A stretch of 21,370 bases of DNA from Psychrobacter sp. UBA5136 (GTDB lineage Bacteria; Pseudomonadota; Gammaproteobacteria; Pseudomonadales; Moraxellaceae), in the NCBI RefSeq assembly GCF_002414005.1, contig NZ_DHYG01000028.1, forward strand, positions 1 through 21,370, read 5' to 3'. Below the pieces are notes generated by a model that had not been told where the DNA came from, searched no databases, and was given only the letters and a program-made list of their open reading frames with translations. Every line of letters starts with the position of its first letter. Position 1 is the first letter of the stretch. A program made the position numbers and the translations under genes. Shown here one piece after another: positions 12,789 to 20,164 of the stretch.

Positions 12789-14375
12789 TTAGAACTGGTT
12801 CATGGTGTTCTTGCTGCCGCCAGCTTTAAGGGCGTTGTCACCAGAGAAGATTTCTTTGTGATCATCGCCAAGGTCAGAACCCGCCATTGCTTGGTGCTTA
12901 ACGCAAGCGATACCTTCACGGATTTCTTTACGTTGTACGCCAGCTGCATAAGCAAGCATACCTTCTTCACCAAAGTAGCCTTTAGCCAATTCATGAACGC
13001 TAAGCGCAGTAGTGTGGTAAGTAGGTAGCGTGATTAAATGATGGAATACACCCGCTTCACGTGACGCATCACGTTGGAAGTTTTTAGCGGCTTCGTCAGC
13101 GGCAGCGTCAAGTTCAGTACCGTCGTAGTCGCTACTCATCAAGTTATCTTTATCGTAGCTTGATACGTCTTTACCTTCTTCTTCCCATTTAGCGATTACT
13201 TGTTTACGGAAGTTTAGCGTCCAGTTGAATGATGGGCTGTTGTTGTATACAAGCTTAGCTTTAGGCTGCTGCTCTTTAATACGATCAACCATCATCTTGA
13301 TGTGTTCTACGTCTGGAGTTGGTGTTTCAATCCATAGTAGATCAGCGCCGTTTTCTAGAGCGGTCACACAGTCAAGAACAACGCGGTCGATGTTGGTGTC
13401 TTCGCGGAACTGATATAGACCGTTTGGCAAGCGAACTGGACGTACTAGTTTGCCGTTGTGTTTAAGAAGGCTGTCGTTTTCATTGGCTTCTTCGATGGTT
13501 ACTTCTTCCATTTCTAGGAAGTCGATGTATTGAGAAGCAAGGTCGCCTGGCTCATTTGATACTGGGATTTTTTGCGTCAGTGATGCGCCCTCAGAGTCAG
13601 TACGAGCAACGATAACGCCGTCTTCAACACCTAGCTCTAAGAATGCATAACGAATGGCGTTGATTTTTGCGATGTAGTCTTCGTGCGGTACAGTGACTTT
13701 ACCTGCTTGGTGACCACATTGTTTTGCGTCAGATACTTGGTTTTCAACTTGGATAGCACAAGCACCCGCTTCAATCATTTGCTTGGTTAGCAAGTAAGTC
13801 GCTTCTTCGTTACCAAAACCTGCATCGATATCAGCAATGATTGGCACAACGTGTGAATCAAAGTTTTCGATTTTTTCTAGGATAGCTGAGGTGTCTTGAC
13901 CAGCTTCTTCTGCAGCGTTTAGCTCACGGAAGTAGTCGTTTAACACTTTAGCATCGGCTTGACGTAAGAAAGTGTAGATTTCTTCGATTAGCTTAGGTAC
14001 AGAGGTTTTTTCATGCATAGATTGGTCAGGTAGAGGACCAAACTCAGAACGCAGGGCGGCTACCATCCAGCCAGATAGGTAGATGTAAGTTTTTGACGTG
14101 GTACCAAAGTATTTTTTCTTAGCGTACATGGTTTGCTGAGCAACAAAACCATGCCATGCGCCTAAAGATTGCGTGTACTGAGACGTATCATTGTCATAGT
14201 CTTCCATGTCTTGACGCATGATTTTTGCAGTATACTTAGCGATATCCAAACCCGTTTTAAAACGGTTTTGCATCATCATACGCGCCGCATCAGTTTCGCT
14301 GATATTCTGCCAGTTACCGTGCTTTTGCTTTAATTCACGTACTAAATCGATCGCTGATTTATATGCAGTTGACAT
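12789..14375 (-). CDS. aceA: Isocitrate lyase
   Basis: Splits isocitrate into glyoxylate and succinate, first step of the glyoxylate shunt needed for growth on acetate and fatty acids; cytoplasmic, Mg-dependent. The catalytic motif is KQCGH (218-222, Cys220); PIIADIDAGFGNEEA (metal-binding aspartates) is at about 178-192 and SPSFNWTLNF farther on. With 528 residues it belongs to the long isocitrate lyase subfamily found in Pseudomonas and Acinetobacter, not the 434-residue E. coli form; KQCGH in place of KKCGH fits that. The start ATG at 14375 has AAGGAGA about 6 bases upstream. It is a single-gene unit with its own terminator, divergent from a LysR gene across 730 bases. Malate synthase is not in the window. 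Confidence 0.97.
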   Translation of the reverse strand: MSTAYKSAIDLVRELKQKHGNWQNISETDAARMMMQNRFKTGLDIAKYTAKIMRQDMEDYDNDTSQYTQSLGAWHGFVAQQTMYAKKKYFGTTSKTYIYLSGWMVAALRSEFGPLPDQSMHEKTSVPKLIEEIYTFLRQADAKVLNDYFRELNAAEEAGQDTSAILEKIENFDSHVVPIIADIDAGFGNEEATYLLTKQMIEAGACAIQVENQVSDAKQCGHQAGKVTVPHEDYIAKINAIRYAFLELGVEDGVIVARTDSEGASLTQKIPVSNEPGDLASQYIDFLEMEEVTIEEANENDSLLKHNGKLVRPVRLPNGLYQFREDTNIDRVVLDCVTALENGADLLWIETPTPDVEHIKMMVDRIKEQQPKAKLVYNNSPSFNWTLNFRKQVIAKWEEEGKDVSSYDKDNLMSSDYDGTELDAAADEAAKNFQRDASREAGVFHHLITLPTYHTTALSVHELAKGYFGEEGMLAYAAGVQRKEIREGIACVKHQAMAGSDLGDDHKEIFSGDNALKAGGSKNTMNQF

Positions 14376-14573
14376 CTATAGTCTCCTTGGTGGGGTGAAA
14401 ATTAATAAAGAAAAGTTATTAAAGTGGATTTGGGATGTTGTGTATAAAAAGATGCTAGCAGAAGTAAAGGTTTAAAATAACAGCCTTTTGCGTGAGCAGT
14501 CTCTACTAAACTATAAGAAAATTATCATAAAAGCAATCAAAACCTGTCGAATTGGTCAGCTTTTATCTTTGGG

Positions 14574-14611
14574 CTTAGCTGGCGTTTTTATGGGATTGGT
14601 CGCCAGCTAAG
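14574..14611. promoter_or_regulatory. 11-bp perfect inverted repeat, possible operator or hairpin
   Basis: CTTAGCTGGCG (14574-14584) and CGCCAGCTAAG (14601-14611) are exact complements separated by 16 bases. There is no T-run on the plus strand, and on the minus strand only scattered A/T, so termination is unlikely. It is about 200 bases upstream of aceA. Confidence 0.55.
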
Positions 14612-14612
14612 T

Positions 14613-14646
14613 ATTTATTACCCTAAAGTCATTTATTACCCTAAAG
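14613..14646. repeat. 16-bp direct repeat, period 18
   Basis: ATTTATTACCCTAAAG occurs exactly at 14613-14628 and 14631-14646, two bases apart. It directly follows the inverted repeat ending at 14611. Spacing near two helical turns would put both copies roughly on one face of the DNA. Confidence 0.75.
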
Positions 14647-14899
14647 CGAACAAAGTAGCCATTCAAGCGTAAAAACTGCTGCGAGCAAAAAAGTAATTTT
14701 AAAAAAAGCTAAGTTTGCAAAAAACTGATTGGCGCATTAAGTTTTACGGCCATCTTTTAGCACAAAAATGCGATAAAATAGCCCTTGTAGCTGACTCATT
14801 AAAACGCATGATGCCGGTCCAATATTAAAAATGACTTATCAGCGCTTGCTAAGCACTATAGCTAGATTACCTTGATTTATCTAGTTTATGATTATTATC

Positions 14900-14928
14900 T
14901 TGGGTATTTCATTTAGTTATAGTATAGA
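14900..14928 (+). promoter_or_regulatory. Candidate LysR promoter with overlapping dyad
   Basis: TTGGGT (14900-14905), 17-base spacer, TATAGA (14923-14928). A TTTCAT/ATGAAA dyad (14907-14933) spans the -10, as an autoregulatory site would. A competing candidate is the perfect TATAAT at 14961-14966, which lacks a good -35. Confidence 0.4.
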
Positions 14929-15046
14929 TGAAACAATAGCTTGAGCGGGGCATCTTGGGTTATAATGAGCGCATATTAAAAATATTTAGATAAAAAAATA
15001 CTTACATTCTGCGGTTATCGGATGTTTTATAAAATAACAGGATGAA

Positions 15047-15081
15047 AAATGCCACGCTTAACCAAGATTAGGGTGGCATTT
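15047..15081 (+). promoter_or_regulatory. Leader hairpin directly before the LysR ribosome site
   Basis: AAATGCCAC (15047-15055) pairs exactly with GTGGCATTT (15073-15081) around a 17-base loop, ending 10 bases before AAGAG and 24 bases before the ATG. Possible regulator dyad, mRNA structure or weak terminator. Confidence 0.5.
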
Positions 15082-15105
15082 ATTCTACGGTAAAGAGAAA
15101 TATTT

Positions 15106-16095
15106 ATGAATTTGCAGCGGGTTGATTTAAATTTACTGGTTCATTTAGATGTATTGCTTCGTGAAAAAAATGTGACACGTGCTGCTGAGCAGCTTGGCAT
15201 CACCCAGCCTGCGATGAGTAATATTTTGCGGCGTCTGCGTAAGCTGTTTAATGACCCACTATTGGTACGCTCATCGGAGGGCATGACGCCGACCGAGCGC
15301 GCGCTTGAGTTGCAGCCCCGTATTCGCGAGATACTTGCCGACTTGACGCAAGTGCTTGAGCCGCGTACCGAGTTTCGCCCTTATAGTACCTCGCGGGTGT
15401 TTCGTATCATGACGTCGGACTATGCCGAAGCGACTTTGGTGCCAAAGCTGGTCAAAGCACTGCGTTCTGAAGCACCCAATGTCATTTTGGATTTCTTGAC
15501 GCCATCCGATGTCTCCTATCGAGACATGGAGCAGGGACGCGTGGATTTAGCGATTAACCGTTTTAATGAAATCCCGCAAAGCTTCCACCAAGTCTTGGTT
15601 TGGCGCGATACCTTTAGCTGCTTATTGTCTGCTGAAGGCCCGTACGCCAACCGTTTTAATTTAAAAAATTATCTAAAAGCGCAGCACGTTTGGGTATCCA
15701 AAACGGGCATGGGCGTCGGCTTTGGGGTCAATCCAGAAAAATCTGGCGGGCTTGGCTCTATCGATCAGGCGCTGCAACGCTTAGGGCAAAAGCGCCAAAT
15801 CAGCGTCTTTACCCGTCACTATCAAATGCCAGCCATGCTTGCGGCGAATAAAGATTTGATTGCTACCTTGCCGACGCGAGTAGCTAGAATGCAAGCCAAT
15901 AACGACAGCATTATTATGGAAGAGCCGCCGTTCTTCATCCCTGAGTTTGAGCTGACGATGGCGTGGTCGCCATTGTTACAGCACCATCCAGCGCATCGCT
16001 GGTTACGCCAGCTTATTATGCATGTGGCGCGGCAAGTGGTTGCTGAAGAAGAAAATCCGCCGCCAGAAATCCCGGTTATCAATCATTTGTTTTAG
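15106..16095 (+). CDS. LysR-family transcriptional regulator
   Basis: The winged helix-turn-helix is at about 6-65 (LNLLVHLDVLLREKNVTRAAEQLG, ITQPAMSNILRRLRKLFNDPLLVR, typical LysR pattern) and is followed by a periplasmic-binding-protein-like effector domain from about 90 to 300. With 329 residues it is slightly longer than most of the family (about 300), the surplus being a Pro/Glu-rich C-terminal tail. The domain style (N-terminal VDLNLL, ERALEL) resembles the NodD/LeuO-like branch. It is divergent from aceA and precedes the succinate-semialdehyde dehydrogenase gene, so either is a plausible target; dyads in both intergenic regions are compatible. The effector cannot be predicted. The start has a modest AAGAG ribosome site. 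Confidence 0.93.
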   Translation: MNLQRVDLNLLVHLDVLLREKNVTRAAEQLGITQPAMSNILRRLRKLFNDPLLVRSSEGMTPTERALELQPRIREILADLTQVLEPRTEFRPYSTSRVFRIMTSDYAEATLVPKLVKALRSEAPNVILDFLTPSDVSYRDMEQGRVDLAINRFNEIPQSFHQVLVWRDTFSCLLSAEGPYANRFNLKNYLKAQHVWVSKTGMGVGFGVNPEKSGGLGSIDQALQRLGQKRQISVFTRHYQMPAMLAANKDLIATLPTRVARMQANNDSIIMEEPPFFIPEFELTMAWSPLLQHHPAHRWLRQLIMHVARQVVAEEENPPPEIPVINHLF

Positions 16096-16133
16096 GGTAG
16101 TAAAAGTAAAAAATAGCTACTTGATAAATTTAT

Positions 16134-16167
16134 AAAACCAGCTCATGGGTAATGCGCTGGTTTTTTT
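16134..16167 (+). terminator. Intrinsic terminator of the LysR gene
   Basis: AAAACCAGC (16134-16142) pairs with GCTGGTTTT (16156-16164), followed by further T; 39 bases after the stop codon. Confidence 0.9.
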
Positions 16168-16177
16168 ATGGGCGCGA

Positions 16178-16230
16178 TTTTTTAACACAGTTTTTTAACA
16201 CAGTTTTTCAACACACTTTTTCCAACAAGG
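16178..16230. repeat. Four 13-14 bp tandem units (TTTTTTAACACAG)
   Basis: Exact units at 16178-16190 and 16191-16203, then degenerate ones at 16204-16216 (TTTTTCAACACAC) and 16217-16230. The T-runs recur about every 13 bases. Non-coding, between the LysR terminator and the next promoter. Confidence 0.8.
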
Positions 16231-16324
16231 TTTTTTAAATGCACCTGTTCCCTATAAAGGCGTGACATCATTAACATCTTCCGCACACTTCTTTATAACT
16301 TGTAAAACTATAGGTAAAGCATTT

Positions 16325-16333
16325 TGTTATGAT
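16325..16333 (+). promoter_or_regulatory. Candidate extended -10 promoter for the semialdehyde dehydrogenase gene
   Basis: TG-T-TATGAT at 16325-16333 matches an extended -10 and needs little -35. The leader would be about 145 bases and would contain the two dyads at 16388-16439. Confidence 0.4.
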
Positions 16334-16387
16334 AAATAAAATTAAGAAAAAAAATATAAAAAGTCAGTATTGTTAAGTGTTTCGACA

Positions 16388-16439
16388 TTATTGAGTCACT
16401 CTTCAATAAAGCATTAATCAAAATAAATGGTTGATTAAT
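16388..16439 (+). promoter_or_regulatory. Two adjacent dyads in the dehydrogenase leader
   Basis: TTATTGA (16388-16394)/TCAATAA (16403-16409) with an 8-base gap, and ATTAATCAA (16413-16421)/TTGATTAAT (16431-16439) with a 9-base gap. Both are perfect. The second fits the T-N11-A outline of LysR-type sites, and a LysR gene is adjacent. They could also be RNA hairpins in the leader. Confidence 0.55.
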
Positions 16440-16483
16440 AAACTATTTATTACCTAAGAATCAAATAAATAAGGACGATTATC

Positions 16484-17872
16484 ATGGCAGATATCACCAC
16501 TGTGAACCCAGCGACGGGTGAAAATATTAAAGACTATAATTATATGAGCGATGACGAAGTCGATAACATTATCGATGCCTCGCATAAGGCGTTTACAAAA
16601 TGGCGTCTGGTCAGTGCCGATGAGCGGGCAAAAGTCATCAACTCTATTGGCGAGACGCTCATGAAGTATAAAGATGAGCTTGCAGAATTGATGACTAAAG
16701 AGCGCGGTAAAACGCTTGCGGGCAGCTTAGGGGAAGTTGATTTATGTAAAGCTATTTGTGATTTTACTGCCAGCGAAGGCGTTGCGGCATTAGCTGACGA
16801 CGAACGCGACATCGAAGGCATCAAAAAAGGCTTAATCAGCTACGACCCAATAGGGATTATTTATGGTATCCAGCCATGGAACTTCCCAGCTTATCAAGTG
16901 TTTCGCTATACCATTGCCAATTTGATGGCGGGCAATAGTATCTTACTTAAACACGCCTCTAACGTGACTGGTTCAGGACTTTTGATTGAAAAAATCATGC
17001 AAGAATCTGATTTACCAGAAGGTTTATTCCGTACGTTAATTATCAGTCACGATCAATCAGAAAAAGTCATTCAACATGAAAAAGTACGCGGCGTGACGCT
17101 AACGGGTAGTGATGTAGCGGGTAGAGTCGTGGCGCAGCAAGCGGCAAAAGTGTTGAAAAAGACCGTTATGGAGCTTGGCTCAAACGATGCGTTTATCGTA
17201 TTAGAAGACGCTGATTTGGACTTAGCAGCAGCAACTTGCGCCCATGCACGTCTGTATAATAACGGCGAGACCTGTATCGCGGCAAAACGCTTTATCGTCG
17301 TTGATAGTGTTTATGATAAATTTCGTGACCTTGTGATTGAGAAATTTAAAAGCTACAAAGTTGGTGACCCAATGGAAAAATCAACCGACGTGGGCCCGAT
17401 GTCCAGTAGCAAACAGCGCGAGAACCTGCATAAGCAAGTACAAGAAAGTGTGGATAAAGGCGCGACTATCACCTTGGGCGGCGAGATACCTGATAAACCG
17501 GGCGCTTTTTATCCACCAACGATTTTGGAGAATATTAAGCCCGATCAGCCAGCGTATAAAGATGAGCTATTTGGCCCGGTTGCCGCCCTGATCCGTGCCA
17601 AAGATCAAGAAGATGCCTTGCGCATTGCGAACGACAGCCGTTATGGACTGGGCGGCGCTATCTTCTCTAAAGACGAAGAAAAAGCGATTAATTTAGCGCA
17701 GCAGCATTTTGATACGGGTATGGTTTATATCAATGGTTATGACTTGGTCAGTCCAGGTTTGCCATTTGGTGGCGTGAAAGACTCAGGTTATGGCCGTGAG
17801 CATGGTGGTTTTGGTATCAAAGAGTTCGTTAACATCAAAGCAGTGCACGTTGTCGGTAAAAAACCTGCTTAG
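16484..17872 (+). CDS. NAD-dependent succinate-semialdehyde dehydrogenase (Sad/YneI type)
   Basis: Aldehyde dehydrogenase superfamily, 462 residues, the same length as E. coli Sad (YneI). It would oxidise succinate semialdehyde to succinate, feeding the end of 4-aminobutyrate or related breakdown into the TCA cycle; cytoplasmic. Visible residues: IQPWNFPAYQVFR with Asn133, the cofactor lysine in LLKHASN (Lys156), TLTGSDVAG, the general base Glu230 in MELGSND, and the nucleophile Cys264 in NNGETCIAAKRF. The usual ELGG is ELGS here. PWNFP followed by QVFR, and LKHASNV in place of KPAS/KPSE, favour the NAD-using YneI group over the NADP-using GabD group. The start ATG has AAGGA about 9 bases upstream. 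No transaminase or permease partner is adjacent. Family secure; substrate probable. Confidence 0.9.
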   Translation: MADITTVNPATGENIKDYNYMSDDEVDNIIDASHKAFTKWRLVSADERAKVINSIGETLMKYKDELAELMTKERGKTLAGSLGEVDLCKAICDFTASEGVAALADDERDIEGIKKGLISYDPIGIIYGIQPWNFPAYQVFRYTIANLMAGNSILLKHASNVTGSGLLIEKIMQESDLPEGLFRTLIISHDQSEKVIQHEKVRGVTLTGSDVAGRVVAQQAAKVLKKTVMELGSNDAFIVLEDADLDLAAATCAHARLYNNGETCIAAKRFIVVDSVYDKFRDLVIEKFKSYKVGDPMEKSTDVGPMSSSKQRENLHKQVQESVDKGATITLGGEIPDKPGAFYPPTILENIKPDQPAYKDELFGPVAALIRAKDQEDALRIANDSRYGLGGAIFSKDEEKAINLAQQHFDTGMVYINGYDLVSPGLPFGGVKDSGYGREHGGFGIKEFVNIKAVHVVGKKPA

Positions 17873-17902
17873 TAATTCAACCACTTTAGACTTATCATTT
17901 TA

Positions 17903-17936
17903 AATACCTCGTTATTAACTAACGGGGTATTCTTTT
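17903..17936 (+). terminator. Intrinsic terminator of the semialdehyde dehydrogenase gene
   Basis: AATACCTCGTT (17903-17913) and AACGGGGTATT (17921-17931) form an 11-bp stem with one T.G pair that is valid only in plus-strand RNA, followed by CTTTT. Confidence 0.85.
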
Positions 17937-17966
17937 GGCTGTAAATTATCCGTTAGTTAAGCATAC

Positions 17967-18000
17967 AAAAAAGCAGAACCAGTTACGGATTCTGCTTTTT
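17967..18000 (-). terminator. Intrinsic terminator of the purMN operon
   Basis: AAAAAGCAGAA and TTCTGCTTTTT with a partly paired centre (CC/GG). On the minus strand it sits 23 bases after the purN stop and ends in a T-run. Confidence 0.88.
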
Positions 18001-18022
18001 CATAAAATAGGTATGTTGGTTT

Positions 18023-18742
18023 CTAATCATTTAACCATAGCTTTAAAGGTAGGGCAGGTAAATAAGAAGTTTCAGCATCATCGACTTGATTATCCAAGTT
18101 AATGACTCCGCTTGCGATCAGTAGTATCGTCCACGGTAAGAGTTGATGTTCGGCCTTTTGCACACGGGCTTGTAAGCTTGCAGCGTCATCTTTTTGACTG
18201 ACTGCCAACATAGCTTGGGTTAAAACTGCACCAGCATCAAGCTCAGCGGTGACGACATGGATACTACAACCATGATGGCGTTCACCCGCTTGTATCGCAC
18301 GCTGATGGGTATCAAGACCCTTATAAGCAGGTAGCAGCGCAGGGTGCAGATTAATCATTGGCGCAGGTGCATTATCGATAAATGAGCTGCTTAACACCCG
18401 CATAAAACCTGCTAAGACAATCAAATCAGGTTGCCAAGCGCTTAGTTGCGCGCTGGCATGGGTTTCAAAGGTTTTGATGCCCATGCGTTTGCCGCTAGCA
18501 ACGTGAGATAAGATGGCAACGGGAATAGCGGCGTCATTGGCACGTGAAATGGCATAAGCATCTTCGCGGTTACTGATGACGCCAACGATTTCAATCGGTA
18601 GCGCGCCCGCTTGCATGGCATTTATCAATACTTGCAGGTTGCTACCACTACCAGATACCAAGACGGCGACGCGTAACGGCTGAGCTGTGTTTTTCGCAAG
18701 GTCTTGAATGCTTTGAATGCTTTGTAAGCTGTCGTCTGGCAT
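18023..18742 (-). CDS. purN: Phosphoribosylglycinamide formyltransferase (PurN)
   Basis: Transfers a formyl group from 10-formyltetrahydrofolate to GAR, third step of purine synthesis; cytoplasmic. Motifs: the phosphate loop VSGSGSNLQ (29-37), LAGFMRVLS, and the catalytic residues Asn131 and His133 in MINLHPALLPAYKG and Asp169 in AELDAGAV. It is 239 residues against 212 for E. coli. The extra is a 22-residue N-terminal leader containing a short SIQSIQ duplication; no internal Met offers a shorter start. The start codon overlaps the purM stop by one base (TAATG), so the two are translationally coupled. The terminator lies right after the stop codon. Confidence 0.97.
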   Translation of the reverse strand: MPDDSLQSIQSIQDLAKNTAQPLRVAVLVSGSGSNLQVLINAMQAGALPIEIVGVISNREDAYAISRANDAAIPVAILSHVASGKRMGIKTFETHASAQLSAWQPDLIVLAGFMRVLSSSFIDNAPAPMINLHPALLPAYKGLDTHQRAIQAGERHHGCSIHVVTAELDAGAVLTQAMLAVSQKDDAASLQARVQKAEHQLLPWTILLIASGVINLDNQVDDAETSYLPALPLKLWLND

Positions 18743-19797
18743 TAACGGTACACCACAGCGTCCGCTTCACGGCTAACCATTTCACCCAATTTCCAAGCGT
18801 TTTCGCCCGCATCATTTAGTATTTTGATCGCAGTTTCTGCTTTATCTTTTGGCACAACGATAACAAAACCAACGCCGCAGTTAAAGGTGCGGTACATCTC
18901 GCTTTGTTCAATATTGCCTTGGGTTTGTAGCCACGTGAATAGCTCTGAAAACTGCCAGCTGTTTGTATCGATGCTAGCAGCTAGATGGTCTGGTAGTACA
19001 CGTGGCAAGTTATCGGTTAAGCCGCCGCCGGTAATATGTGACATAGCATGTAAAGCTGAGCTACCAAGGGTATCTTGTAAGGCCTTAATGGCTTTAACAT
19101 AAATGCGAGTAGGCGCCATCAGCGCATCTTGAATAGGCTGACCATCTAATTGCTCGTCGCTTGTCGTCACATCAACGCCGCTGACTTCGATGACTTTACG
19201 CACCAATGAATAACCGTTCGAGTGGGCGCCACTTGAGGCAAGAGCGATTAATACATCGCCTTCTGCGACGTTTTCACCAGTGATGACCTCGCTTTCTTCA
19301 ACAACGCCAACACAAAATCCTGCTAAGTCATAATCATCATCTTGGTACATGCCGGGCATTTCAGCCGTTTCGCCGCCGATAAGGGCGCAATTTGACAGTT
19401 TACAGCCTTCGCCAATGCCCGTGACAACAGTTGCCGCTACATCGACATCAAGCTTGCCCGTTGCATAATAATCTAGGAAAAATAACGGCTCAGCACCGCA
19501 AACCAATAAATCATTAACGCACATAGCGACCAAGTCGATACCAATGGTATCGTGACGATTTAGCTGTAATGCCAGTTTAAGTTTGGTGCCAACACCGTCC
19601 GTACCTGACACCAGCAGCGGTGAGGTGTAACCAGTCGGAATACGACAAAGCGCTCCAAAACCGCCAAGTCCGCCCACAACCTCAGGACGAGAGGTGGCTT
19701 TTGCCACTGATTTAATACGTTGCACCAACGCATCGCCAGCATCAATATCAACGCCAGCATCTTTGTAGCTTAAAGAAGGCTTGTTACTCATGGTCAT
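18742..19797 (-). CDS. purM: Phosphoribosylformylglycinamidine cyclo-ligase (PurM, AIR synthetase)
   Basis: ATP-dependent closure of FGAM to aminoimidazole ribonucleotide, fifth step of purine synthesis; cytoplasmic dimer of the PurM/ThiH/SelD ATP-binding family. Hallmarks are SYKDAGVDIDAGDALV at the N-terminus, GGFGALCRIP, the phosphate-binding SGTDGVGTKLKLA, GIDLVAMCVNDLLVCGAEPLFFLDYYATG, ALIGGETAEMPGMY, GAHSNGYSLVRKV and HITGGGLTDNLPRVLP. The 351 residues fit the family (about 345). A second ATG at 19791 is just as good a start; GTGAG precedes both. First gene of the purMN pair, driven by a promoter at 19875-19904. Confidence 0.97.
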   Translation of the reverse strand: MTMSNKPSLSYKDAGVDIDAGDALVQRIKSVAKATSRPEVVGGLGGFGALCRIPTGYTSPLLVSGTDGVGTKLKLALQLNRHDTIGIDLVAMCVNDLLVCGAEPLFFLDYYATGKLDVDVAATVVTGIGEGCKLSNCALIGGETAEMPGMYQDDDYDLAGFCVGVVEESEVITGENVAEGDVLIALASSGAHSNGYSLVRKVIEVSGVDVTTSDEQLDGQPIQDALMAPTRIYVKAIKALQDTLGSSALHAMSHITGGGLTDNLPRVLPDHLAASIDTNSWQFSELFTWLQTQGNIEQSEMYRTFNCGVGFVIVVPKDKAETAIKILNDAGENAWKLGEMVSREADAVVYR

Positions 19798-19874
19798 CTC
19801 ACAAATTTTATAGGAATGAAGGTCGGTCAGTAGAAAAGCGGATCGGTCATGTTGATTTTGCAGATAGTGCGCGC

Positions 19875-19904
19875 ATTATACCCAAAAATGCCTCACACTC
19901 GCAA
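19875..19904 (-). promoter_or_regulatory. Promoter of purMN
   Basis: On the minus strand, TTGCGA (19904-19899), an 18-base spacer and a perfect TATAAT (19880-19875). Transcription would start near 19868, giving a leader of about 70 bases. I found no clear PurR-type box. Confidence 0.65.
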
Positions 19905-20164
19905 AGCAACTTGCCTATATTTGGCGGATAATTGACCAAGAATGACAATAAAGGCGCCATAAGACACAATAAAAAATTAAGAAACAAAAAATGACTGATT
20001 TTTTGTCGGACTCTGCGATAATAAACGCCAGAGTTGTTGTCGAAACTTACGACAGCGTTGCCGATAAATCACATTATAATTATAAAGTTATCGGCCATCT
20101 ATTTTAGTTAATAGACCATTTTAAGCCAGCATTTTACATTGACTTAACCTTAGGGCCACCTTTA
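19905..20164. other. purM-perM divergent region, upstream part
   Basis: Non-coding. It contains a TGTCG/CGACA hairpin (about 20039-20055) and a CCGATAA/TTATCGG inverted repeat with a 20-base AT-rich centre including TTATAATTATAA (about 20061-20094). No strong -35/-10 pair for the downstream gene can be fixed. AGGGCC about 9 bases before the ATG may act as ribosome site. Confidence 0.4.

Larger units (their letters stand above)
14376..15105. other. 730-bp aceA-LysR regulatory region
   Basis: No credible gene. From left to right: an AT-rich aceA leader with possible -10 boxes on the minus strand (TATGAT and TATAGT, 14500-14530); an 11-bp perfect hairpin (14574-14611); a 16-bp direct repeat (14613-14646); a dyad TTTCAT/ATGAAA (14907-14912, 14928-14933) around a candidate -10; a perfect TATAAT at 14961-14966; and a 9-bp hairpin just before the LysR ribosome site. 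The density of symmetric elements suggests regulator binding and separate control of the two divergent genes. Confidence 0.5.

Noticed and set aside
14218..14475. Plus-strand open frame across the start of aceA.
   Set aside because: Mostly antisense to aceA codons, no ribosome site and no protein-like pattern.
14376..15105. A hidden gene in the 730-bp aceA-LysR gap.
   Set aside because: No frame combines a start, ribosome site and protein-like composition; the region is AT-rich and full of symmetric elements.
16178..16230. The tandem repeats as a CRISPR array.
   Set aside because: Units are 13-14 bp and contiguous, without spacers, and no cas genes are present.
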